A stretch of 64,000 nt of DNA, taken from NCBI GenBank assembly GCA_036725345.1, contig DAIMEJ010000007.1, forward strand, positions 62,001 to 126,000, in the 5' to 3' direction. This document shows, in pieces, positions 6,434 through 13,404 of this stretch. The DNA is from JAPLJU01 sp036725345. Lineage in GTDB: Bacteria > Desulfobacterota > Syntrophia > Syntrophales > UBA2192. Positions within the stretch are counted from its first letter, which is position 1. Each line of letters begins with the position of its first letter. The notes under the pieces are model-generated. The model saw only the letters and a list, made by a program, of their open reading frames with translations. It made no database searches and was not told the DNA's origin. The translations under genes and the position numbers were made by a program.

Positions 6434-9106
6434 ATGGCAGAATCCAAAAAACCCACGCTCTGCCTGGTGGATGGGAGCAACTACACCTACAGGGCTTTTT
6501 TCGCCATCCGGGATCTTTCCACGTCCAGGGGGTTTCCCACCAACGCCGTTTACGGTTTCAACAACATGCTGGTGAAACTCCGTCGTGAAACGGCTCCGGA
6601 GTATCTTGCCGTCGTATTCGATTCGAAGGGACCCACCTTCCGCTCGGAGGCCTACGAGAAGTACAAGGCCAACCGGCCGGCCATGCCTGACGCCCTTCAG
6701 CCGCAGATCCCTGTCATCAAGGAACTCGTCGCGGCCTATGCCGTGCCCATCCTGGAGAAGGAGGGTATTGAGGCCGACGATATCATCGGCACTCTGGCGA
6801 AGACCTATGAGCAGAAAGGCTTCCGGGTGGTCATTGTCTCGGGGGACAAGGATCTTTTGCAGCTGGTGTCCGATGGTGTGACCATGATCGACACGATGAA
6901 GGACAAGACCTTCGACGTGACGGCTGTCAGGGAGAAATTCGGCGTCGGCCCCGACCGGGTCACGGATGTCATGGGGCTCATGGGCGATGCCTCGGACAAC
7001 ATTCCGGGCGTCCCCGGCGTGGGGGAGAAGACGGCGTCGAAGCTGATCCGGGAGTACGGCAGCGTCGAAGCGGTTCTGGCCAATGCGGATCAGATCCGGA
7101 ACGAGAAGATCAGGAAGGCCCTCAAGGAACACGCCGACCTCGCCAGATTGAGCAAGGAGCTGGCGACCGTCAAGACCGATGCCGAGATCGAGTTCAACCT
7201 CGAAGAGGCCCGGCTCCGGGAACCCGACAGGGAGAAACTCAGACGGATTTTTACGGAGATGGAATTCTCGACCCTGCTCCAGGACTTCGGCGCGGGGCCG
7301 AAGGTGCTCAGGGGAGTGTACGCTCCCGTGACGACCGGGGAAGCATTCAGCGCCTTTTTGAAACGGCTCGGGGAGGCCGGGTCGTTCACTCTCGGGACGG
7401 AGTCCGCATCCGGTTCCGCCGCCAGGGCCCCGATCGCGGGTCTCACTTTCTGCCTTGAGCCCGGCGAGGCCTGTTACATCCCGCTGGGGAATGAGGTCCG
7501 TGGAACGTCCCTTGAAAAGAAGAAGGTGCTGGAAGGTCTCGCGCCGGTCCTTTCGGACCGTCGCATCGGGAAATTCGGCCACGACCTCAAAACGAGCATC
7601 CTGGCCCTTGCAGGGGAGGGGATTGCGCTCAGGGGCCTCACCCTCGACACGATGGTCGCCTCCTACATTCTCAACCCCATCAAGAAGGCCCATGACCTGC
7701 CCGATGTCGCCCGGGAGTTCCTGGGCCAGGAAGTCCTGTCCCTCAAGGAGATCGCCGGCGGCGGGACAAAGGCGGTCCGCCCGGGGGATGTCCCCGCCGG
7801 GCATATCGCCGAGTATGCCTGCCGGAGGGCCGATGCCGTTTGCCGGCTCACGCCGGTCCTCGACGAAAAAATCCGGGCGGAAGGGTTCCGTGATCTCTTC
7901 TACGAGGTGGAGATGCCCCTGGTGGAGGTTCTCGCCGCGATGGAAAGAAGAGGGGTCCTGGTGGACGTCAAATTCCTCCAGGAGATGTCCCTGCAGTTCG
8001 AATCGGTTCTCTCTTCTTCGGAAGGCCGCATTTACAGCCTTGCGGGCGAGAGGTTCAACATCAATTCCCCCAAACAGTTACAGGTCATTCTATTCGAGAA
8101 GCTGGGCCTCCCGCGGGGACGAAGGACCAAGGAGGGCTACTCCACCGACATGGAGGTTTTAACGAACCTGGCCCAGACCTATGAACTGCCCGCCGAGATC
8201 CTCGCCTACCGGAGCCTTGCAAAGATCAAATCGACCTATGTCGACGCGCTGCCCGCGATGATCGACGCCGAAACGGGGAGGATACACACGTCCTACAACC
8301 AGACGGTGACCGCCACGGGGAGACTCTCGAGCAGCGATCCCAACCTTCAGAACATCCCTATCCGCACCCCGGAGGGCCGGCGCATCCGGCAGGCCTTTGT
8401 CGCCCCAAGGGGATCCCTCATCGTCTCGGCGGACTACTCGCAGATTGAGCTCCGCGTTCTCGCGCACCTCTCGGGGGACAGGGCCCTCCTCGACATCTTC
8501 GAGTCGGGTGACGACGTCCACACGAGGACGGCGGCGACGATCTTCGGCGTCTTTCCCGAGATGGTGACGGCCGAGATGCGGCGGCAGGCCAAGGTCATCA
8601 ACTTCGGGATCCTCTACGGCATGAGCCCATTCGGCCTGTCCCGGGAACTCGGCATTTCCCAGGCCGAGGCGAAACAGTTCATCGACGACTATTTCGAAAA
8701 GTTCCGGGGCGTGAGGGTCTACCTGGATGCCGTTCTCGAACAGGCCAGGAAAGAGGGGTTCGTCACGACCCTGCTCAACAGGAGGCGCAACCTTCCGGAG
8801 ATCCGGAGCGCCAACATCGCCGTCCGCCAGTTCGCCGAGAGAACAGCCGTCAACACGCCCATCCAGGGCACGGCCGCGGATCTCATCAAGATCGCTATGG
8901 TGAATCTCGCCCGGATCCTGGAGCGGAAAAAAATGAAGTCCGCCATGATCATGCAGGTTCACGACGAGCTGGTCTTCGAGGTCCCACTGGAGGAGAAGGA
9001 GGACGCCGTGAGCCTCATCCGTAAGGAAATGGAAGAGGTCATCACGCTCAGGGTGCCGCTCCGGGTCGGCATCGCGTGGGGCAACAACTGGGACGAGGCC
9101 CACTGA
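6434..9106 (+). CDS. polA: DNA polymerase I
   Basis: An 890-residue repair and Okazaki-fragment polymerase. Residues about 1-290 are the 5' nuclease (DGSNYTYRAFFA, EADDIIG, SGDKDLLQL, GDASDNIPGVPGVGEKTA). Residues about 300-480 correspond to the 3'-5' exonuclease fold, but its metal-binding acidic residues are lost (LGTES for DxE, HDLKTS where NLKYD is expected, YACRR where YxxxD is expected). The polymerase domain is intact, with SADYSQIELR (motif A), RRQAKVINFGILYG (motif B) and VHDELVFE (motif C). It therefore probably lacks proofreading, as in Taq-type enzymes. It follows a repeat element and is transcribed alone or with the next small gene, six bases on. Confidence 0.96.
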   Translation: MAESKKPTLCLVDGSNYTYRAFFAIRDLSTSRGFPTNAVYGFNNMLVKLRRETAPEYLAVVFDSKGPTFRSEAYEKYKANRPAMPDALQPQIPVIKELVAAYAVPILEKEGIEADDIIGTLAKTYEQKGFRVVIVSGDKDLLQLVSDGVTMIDTMKDKTFDVTAVREKFGVGPDRVTDVMGLMGDASDNIPGVPGVGEKTASKLIREYGSVEAVLANADQIRNEKIRKALKEHADLARLSKELATVKTDAEIEFNLEEARLREPDREKLRRIFTEMEFSTLLQDFGAGPKVLRGVYAPVTTGEAFSAFLKRLGEAGSFTLGTESASGSAARAPIAGLTFCLEPGEACYIPLGNEVRGTSLEKKKVLEGLAPVLSDRRIGKFGHDLKTSILALAGEGIALRGLTLDTMVASYILNPIKKAHDLPDVAREFLGQEVLSLKEIAGGGTKAVRPGDVPAGHIAEYACRRADAVCRLTPVLDEKIRAEGFRDLFYEVEMPLVEVLAAMERRGVLVDVKFLQEMSLQFESVLSSSEGRIYSLAGERFNINSPKQLQVILFEKLGLPRGRRTKEGYSTDMEVLTNLAQTYELPAEILAYRSLAKIKSTYVDALPAMIDAETGRIHTSYNQTVTATGRLSSSDPNLQNIPIRTPEGRRIRQAFVAPRGSLIVSADYSQIELRVLAHLSGDRALLDIFESGDDVHTRTAATIFGVFPEMVTAEMRRQAKVINFGILYGMSPFGLSRELGISQAEAKQFIDDYFEKFRGVRVYLDAVLEQARKEGFVTTLLNRRRNLPEIRSANIAVRQFAERTAVNTPIQGTAADLIKIAMVNLARILERKKMKSAMIMQVHDELVFEVPLEEKEDAVSLIRKEMEEVITLRVPLRVGIAWGNNWDEAH

Positions 9107-9111
9107 TCGGC

Positions 9112-9552
9112 ATGGATATCACCGTCATACTGAAACACGTATTTCATTTTCTCATCGTCGTCGCCCCTTTTTTGCTCGTCTTTTACCTGGCCTTTCGGGC
9201 GGCGCGGAAGCGAGCGCAGAAACGCGTGGCCGTTGAGACCATCCACAGGGCCCTGGAGGAAATGAAGGAGAAAGTCGTCGTCGTCACGACAGCCGAGGTG
9301 CCGGGGCGGACCATCGAAAAGGTCCTCGGTCCCGTCAGCGCGGAGGGGGAGGCCTACAGCGGCTATTTCAGCGCCGCCGAAAAAAAGGCGCTTGTCCTTC
9401 TCATGCACCGGGCCAGCCTCATGGGTGCCGATGCCGTTGTGGAGTTGAAACGGGCAGCCCCGGATGGCACAGTCAAAAGCGCCTCCCGACGGGTCGAAAT
9501 GATCCGGTTTTTCGGAACGGCCGTGAAGCTGGCGGAGACGGGTAAAGGGTAA
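9112..9552 (+). CDS. Small membrane-anchored protein, possibly YbjQ-like
   Basis: About 146 residues. Residues about 5-30 form one hydrophobic segment (HFLIVVAPFLLVFYLAF), followed by a basic stretch, so the rest is probably cytoplasmic. The soluble part (VVVTTAEVPG, then KKALVLLMHRASLMGADAVVELK) has the layout of the YbjQ/UPF0145 fold, in which a short strand-helix unit ends in GA(N/D)AVV; this is a weak resemblance and no function is known. I used the ATG at 9112 because the upstream in-frame ATG lies inside polA. The stop lies in a GGGTAAAGGGTAAC repeat stretch. It is only six bases behind polA, so it is probably cotranscribed. Confidence 0.6.
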   Translation: MDITVILKHVFHFLIVVAPFLLVFYLAFRAARKRAQKRVAVETIHRALEEMKEKVVVVTTAEVPGRTIEKVLGPVSAEGEAYSGYFSAAEKKALVLLMHRASLMGADAVVELKRAAPDGTVKSASRRVEMIRFFGTAVKLAETGKG

Positions 9553-9673
9553 CGGGTATGGGGTCGAGGGGATAGGCCTCTATCGCTCACGACGCGCGAA
9601 TCCTCCTTGTGCCCGCCACTGGCATTCAAACGGGGATTGACGGAAGCGTAAAGGTAAGGGGTACCGGACGGAC

Positions 9674-11131
9674 TCAGAGACTTTCGATGAAAGGCTGGAT
9701 GAGTTTCGGGTCGAACTGGCGGCCCTCGTATTTTCTCAATTCATCAATAGCTTGCTCCCGGGTCATCGCCTTCCGATAGGGCCGGTCGGTCGTCATGGCA
9801 TCAAAGGCATCGGCAACGGCGAGAAGCCTCGCGAAAAAGGGGATCTGCTCCCCCGAGAGCCCGTCGGGATAACCCTTCCCGTCCCACCTTTCGTGATGAT
9901 GGCGGATGATTTTCCTCTCGGCCTCGAAGAGGAGAATCGGCGCGAGGATGTTGTCGCCGATCTGGCAGTGCCTCTTGATGACCTCGTGTTCTTCTGCCGT
10001 CAGGGGCGCCGGTTTCAGAAGGATGGCATCGGGAATCGCGATCTTCCCGATGTCGTGGAGCATGGCGGCGATTTTCAGGGATTCCATGTCCGTGGAGGCG
10101 CATTTCAGCGATTCGGCCGTCCGGAGGGCGAAGTTCGTGACATGGGCGGAGTGCAGTTCCGTGTAATGGTCGCGAACCTGGATGGAGCCGACGAGGGCTT
10201 TAAAGGTATCCGTGATGTTGTCGTAGAGGCTCTCGTAAAGGATCCGGTTTTCCAGGTTGAGAGAGGCCCTCCTCGTGAGGCTCAGGATGTAATGGAGATC
10301 CTTCTCCGAGAAGACGACCATGTTTTTTTTCTTCGTCAGCGAGAGAATGCCGAAGACCTTGCTGCGGATCGTCAGGGGGACGCACATCATGCATGAGCCC
10401 CCTTCGTGGATGGGTTGAAAGAGCAGCGGCTCCTTCCTCTCGACGACCTGCCGGTACAGGCTTAGGAGCATGGGCGAAGTCCGCTCTTCGACGGATCCCA
10501 GGACAGCGTCCCGGACGATCTTCGGGTGGAACTCCCCGCTGTCCTCGTCATAGAGGAACAGCGCGCATCGCTCCCCGTCGGCGATCTTCAGGGCCAGATC
10601 CACCATGCCCTGAAAGATGTGATCGTTGTTGCCCGCCGTGTTTTCGATGGCGTCGTAAATGTAGCTTCTCTTCGAAATGTCGCGGATCCTGTCGCTCAGT
10701 TTGAGGGACTCGGCCCGGTAGCGGAGTTTTTCCTCCGAGAGGATGGTCTTCTCCCGCAGGTAGATCTGCACCTTGTAGGTCAGTTCGTCGATATTGAAAG
10801 GCTTGGGCAGGAAGTCCACGGCGCCTGTCTGCATCGCTGAAACGGAGAGACCGACGGAGGGGAATGCCGTGATCATGATCACGTAGATGTTGGGGTTGAT
10901 TTCGCGGATCTTGGACAGAAGCTCCATGCCCGTCATGTTGGGCATCTGGACGTCGCTGATGACCAGGTCGTAGAGGTCGGACTTCAGCGCCTTGAGGGCT
11001 TCAGCGCCGTCACCGGCCTCCTGAATGCCGAAATCCCCCGTCTGTTTCAGGGCGTCGACGATCATGCCTCGAAGGGCGGAATCATCATCGACGACAAGGA
11101 TGTTCTTTTTTTCCTTGAAAGTATCGAGCAT
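9674..11131 (-). CDS. Response regulator with GAF and HD-GYP domains (putative cyclic-di-GMP phosphodiesterase)
   Basis: A receiver domain (about 1-120: ILVVDDD, DLVISDVQMPNMTG, LPKPF), a GAF-like sensor (about 160-305: GERCALFLYDEDSGEF, CMMCVPLTIRSKVFG), and an HD-GYP domain (about 310-485) with HDIGK, HCQIGDNIL, HHERWDGKGYPDGLSG and ADAFDAMTTDRPYR. All metal ligands of HD-GYP phosphodiesterases appear present, so it should degrade cyclic di-GMP to GMP or pGpG under phosphorylation control. It is encoded opposite to its neighbours and next to flagellar regulators, which suits a motile-sessile switch. The start is the ATG at 11131; an in-frame GTG at 11152 is possible. Confidence 0.9.
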   Translation of the reverse strand: MLDTFKEKKNILVVDDDSALRGMIVDALKQTGDFGIQEAGDGAEALKALKSDLYDLVISDVQMPNMTGMELLSKIREINPNIYVIMITAFPSVGLSVSAMQTGAVDFLPKPFNIDELTYKVQIYLREKTILSEEKLRYRAESLKLSDRIRDISKRSYIYDAIENTAGNNDHIFQGMVDLALKIADGERCALFLYDEDSGEFHPKIVRDAVLGSVEERTSPMLLSLYRQVVERKEPLLFQPIHEGGSCMMCVPLTIRSKVFGILSLTKKKNMVVFSEKDLHYILSLTRRASLNLENRILYESLYDNITDTFKALVGSIQVRDHYTELHSAHVTNFALRTAESLKCASTDMESLKIAAMLHDIGKIAIPDAILLKPAPLTAEEHEVIKRHCQIGDNILAPILLFEAERKIIRHHHERWDGKGYPDGLSGEQIPFFARLLAVADAFDAMTTDRPYRKAMTREQAIDELRKYEGRQFDPKLIQPFIESL

Positions 11132-11262
11132 GAACCCAGTCCGCCGCTGCACCTCGAGCCCCCCGGGACCGTCGCAGACCCCCCACTGAGGGCAGGCACA
11201 GGAATCTCCGCATTCGCCGCTCCTTCGGGGGAAGGCCGGGGTTTTTCAGGCGGAAAATTGAC

Positions 11263-11478
11263 TTATTTCGATTTATTCGTCTTTAAAATAATGTCGAGCA
11301 AACTGTAGGAGATCTTGTCGAAAACCTCCGGTTTGTTCTTTTCCTTGGACAGGGAAACCGTGTCCGCCTGTTTCCCGGCCTCCTGAACATCCGTCAACAG
11401 ATGGTTTTTGGCCTTGACCTTGTTCTGTTTGTTGTAGGCCTTGAGTACGTTGTCAACCTGGTATGATGTAATGCTCAT
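11263..11478 (-). CDS. Small FlgM-associated-like protein, 71 aa
   Basis: A 71-residue hydrophilic protein starting MSITSYQVDNVLKAYNKQ. This start reminds me of the small DVU0524-type proteins annotated as FlgM-associated in Desulfovibrio; the resemblance is from memory and could be wrong. It contains DTVSLSKE, like the serine-rich linker segment (KVxLS) seen in FlgM-type proteins, and a C-terminal helix (FDKISYSLLDIILK). A sigma-28-like promoter lies 34 bases upstream on the same strand, which supports a late flagellar role. It is transcribed toward the HD-GYP gene, 131 bases away. Confidence 0.6.
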   Translation of the reverse strand: MSITSYQVDNVLKAYNKQNKVKAKNHLLTDVQEAGKQADTVSLSKEKNKPEVFDKISYSLLDIILKTNKSK

Positions 11479-11511
11479 TCCCCGCTCCCTAAGCTGTTTA
11501 CGTCATTCTTT

Positions 11512-11539
11512 GAATCGGAATCCCCCCGGGAAAACTTTA
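11512..11539 (-). promoter_or_regulatory. Sigma-28-like promoter of the small 71-aa gene
   Basis: Read on the - strand: TAAAGTTT, 12 bases, TCCGATTC. The -35 element matches the FliA consensus exactly; the -10 keeps the CCGAT core. The downstream start codon lies 34 bases away. Confidence 0.5.
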
Positions 11540-11621
11540 GTCATTTTCACTTCTGGGGCCGGGGGTCCCGTGCCGGGAGGTTCGGCAAAAAGGGTTAAGG
11601 ATTTTCGATGCATATTTATGG

Positions 11622-11649
11622 TTGACTATTGTAATTTTTTTGTTAACAT
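11622..11649 (+). promoter_or_regulatory. Sigma-70-like promoter of the first NtrC-type regulator
   Basis: TTGACT, a 16-base AT-rich spacer, and TAACAT, placed about 75 bases before the ATG of the regulator at 11723. It lies in the AT-rich divergent region and is the only housekeeping-type promoter I can suggest for the flagellar control genes. Confidence 0.5.
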
Positions 11650-11722
11650 CCGTCTTGTTTTTTGACGCTTTCGTTCTCCATGTCAAGACTTCATCAGGGG
11701 GATTATCGAAGAAAAGGGGCCT

Positions 11723-13105
11723 ATGAAACGAGTCAAGGTGTTGATTGCAGAGGACAATGACCTGAGCCGGGAAAATCTCGCCGATATGCTCAAAAGTTAC
11801 GGCTACGAGGTAAAGGCCGTCAGTGACGGCAAGCAGGCCATGGATATCTTCCTGGAGGATAAGTACGACCTGGTCGTCACGGACCTGAAAATGCCCAACG
11901 CGGACGGCCTGGAGGTCCTCGCCTTCGTCAAGGAGGTGATGCCCGAGAGCATTGTCATCATCATCACCGGGTACGGAACCGTCCATTCGGCCGTGGAGGC
12001 CATGCGGCTCGGCGCATTCGACTATATCACCAAACCGCTGAAGGATGACCTCGTCAAACTGACCCTCGAGCGGGCGCTCAGTTTCGCGAAGCTGAAGGAG
12101 GAAAACATCTCCCTGAAGGTTCAGCTCAAGCGCAAGTACGACTTCGGCAAGATCGTCGGCTACAGCGACAGCATGAGGAAGGTTTTTGAGCGGATCGAAA
12201 AGGTCGCAACCACCGACAGCACCGTGATTGTCTACGGCGAGTCCGGGACGGGCAAGGAGCTCGTGGCAAGGGCCATCCATTTCAACAGTGATCGGAACAG
12301 CTACCCCCTCGTGCCCGTCAATTGCGGCGCCATCCCCGAGGAACTCCTGGAGAGCGAGCTCTTCGGTCACGAGAAGGGCGCCTTCACGGGCGCCATCAAG
12401 AGCAGGGTGGGGCGTTTCGAACTTGCCCACGGCGGGACCATCTTCCTCGACGAAATCGGGGACATGAGCCCTGCGCTGCAGGTCAAAGTTCTCCGGGTCA
12501 TCCAGGAAAAGCAGTTCGAGCGCATCGGGGGTGTAAAGACCCTGAGCGTCGACGTGCGAATTATTGCCGCGACCAACCAGGACCTCGAGAGAGCCGTTCA
12601 GGAAAAAAGGTTCCGCGAGGATCTTTTCTACCGGATTAACGTCATCCCCATCTACATTCCTCCGCTTCGCGAAAGGAAAATGGATATCCCCGTCCTCATC
12701 AATCACTTCATGAGGAAATTCAACAAGTTGAAGAAGCGGAACGTGAAAGGGCTGACCCAGGAGGCCATGCAATACATGATGCGGTATCACTGGCCGGGAA
12801 ACGTCCGGGAGCTCGAGAACCTCATCGAGATGCTCGTGGTCATGAAGGAAGAAGGGCACATCGACATTCCCGATTTGCCGCCCAAGGTCCTGAGCGAGGA
12901 GTCGAAGCCGGACGACCAGGCGGGTTTTATTGTCATCCCGGAAGAAGGCGTGAGCTTCAACGGGATGGTGGAGGATTTCGAGAAGGACCTCCTTCTGAAG
13001 GCCCTTGAAAAAACGGGGGGCGTGAAGAACAGGGCGGCGAAACTCCTCGATCTGAACAGGACGACCTTCGTGGAGAAACTCAAGAGGTACAATATCGGTT
13101 CGTGA
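11723..13105 (+). CDS. Sigma-54-dependent response regulator (NtrC family), solo
   Basis: A 460-residue activator. The receiver domain (about 1-120) has the phosphoacceptor in VVTDLKMPNADG. The AAA+ domain (about 140-370) has GESGTGKEL (Walker A), EKGAFTGA (the sigma-54 contact loop), and the arginine-finger region ending in WPGNVRELENL. A Fis-type helix-turn-helix ends the protein (NRAAKLLDLNRTTFVEKL). It is separated from the following sigma-54 operon by a strong terminator and has its own sigma-70-like promoter, so it may be the master activator (FlrA/FleQ-like position), although unlike FleQ it keeps a standard phosphorylation site. No kinase is adjacent. Confidence 0.92.
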   Translation: MKRVKVLIAEDNDLSRENLADMLKSYGYEVKAVSDGKQAMDIFLEDKYDLVVTDLKMPNADGLEVLAFVKEVMPESIVIIITGYGTVHSAVEAMRLGAFDYITKPLKDDLVKLTLERALSFAKLKEENISLKVQLKRKYDFGKIVGYSDSMRKVFERIEKVATTDSTVIVYGESGTGKELVARAIHFNSDRNSYPLVPVNCGAIPEELLESELFGHEKGAFTGAIKSRVGRFELAHGGTIFLDEIGDMSPALQVKVLRVIQEKQFERIGGVKTLSVDVRIIAATNQDLERAVQEKRFREDLFYRINVIPIYIPPLRERKMDIPVLINHFMRKFNKLKKRNVKGLTQEAMQYMMRYHWPGNVRELENLIEMLVVMKEEGHIDIPDLPPKVLSEESKPDDQAGFIVIPEEGVSFNGMVEDFEKDLLLKALEKTGGVKNRAAKLLDLNRTTFVEKLKRYNIGS

Positions 13106-13179
13106 TCTATCGATTCGCGGGATGGAGGCGAAGAGCTTCAAGCCCGCCAGGGTGTCGCGACGGATAAGGGTATTTTACG

Positions 13180-13221
13180 GAAATCCCCGGCAGCGGTAAA
13201 AAGGGCCGGGGATTTCTTTTT
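13180..13221 (+). terminator. Rho-independent terminator
   Basis: A perfect 12-base-pair stem, GAAATCCCCGGC at 13180-13191 with its reverse complement at 13205-13216, a 13-base loop and a run of five T. It separates the solo regulator from the SPOR/TPR operon. Confidence 0.92.
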
Positions 13222-13312
13222 CACGCGACGGCGCCGCGAGTTACGTGCCGAAATTCTTTGAGCTATCGACGCCCGACGCCGCCCTCTCGCCGCCCGGTTT
13301 TCAGGGTCTGCC

Positions 13313-13328
13313 TGGTATGTAAATTGCT
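13313..13328 (+). promoter_or_regulatory. Sigma-54 promoter of the SPOR/TPR-kinase-regulator operon
   Basis: TGGTAT-GTAAA-TTGCT, with GG and GC separated by exactly ten bases. Expected transcription starts near 13339, 66 bases before the ATG at 13405. This site shows that the long open frame beginning at 13258 cannot be the true start. Very similar to the site before fliL. Confidence 0.82.
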
Positions 13329-13404
13329 TTCATTCACCCGAGGGAGTGTCCATATCCCCAAGATGCGAAATTCAAAGGTGTTTGGGGGGAAAAAGGGGGG
13401 CAGG

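Noticed and set aside
13258..13404. N-terminal extension of the SPOR/TPR protein
   Set aside because: It covers the sigma-54 promoter at 13313 and would place 49 residues before a clear signal peptide.
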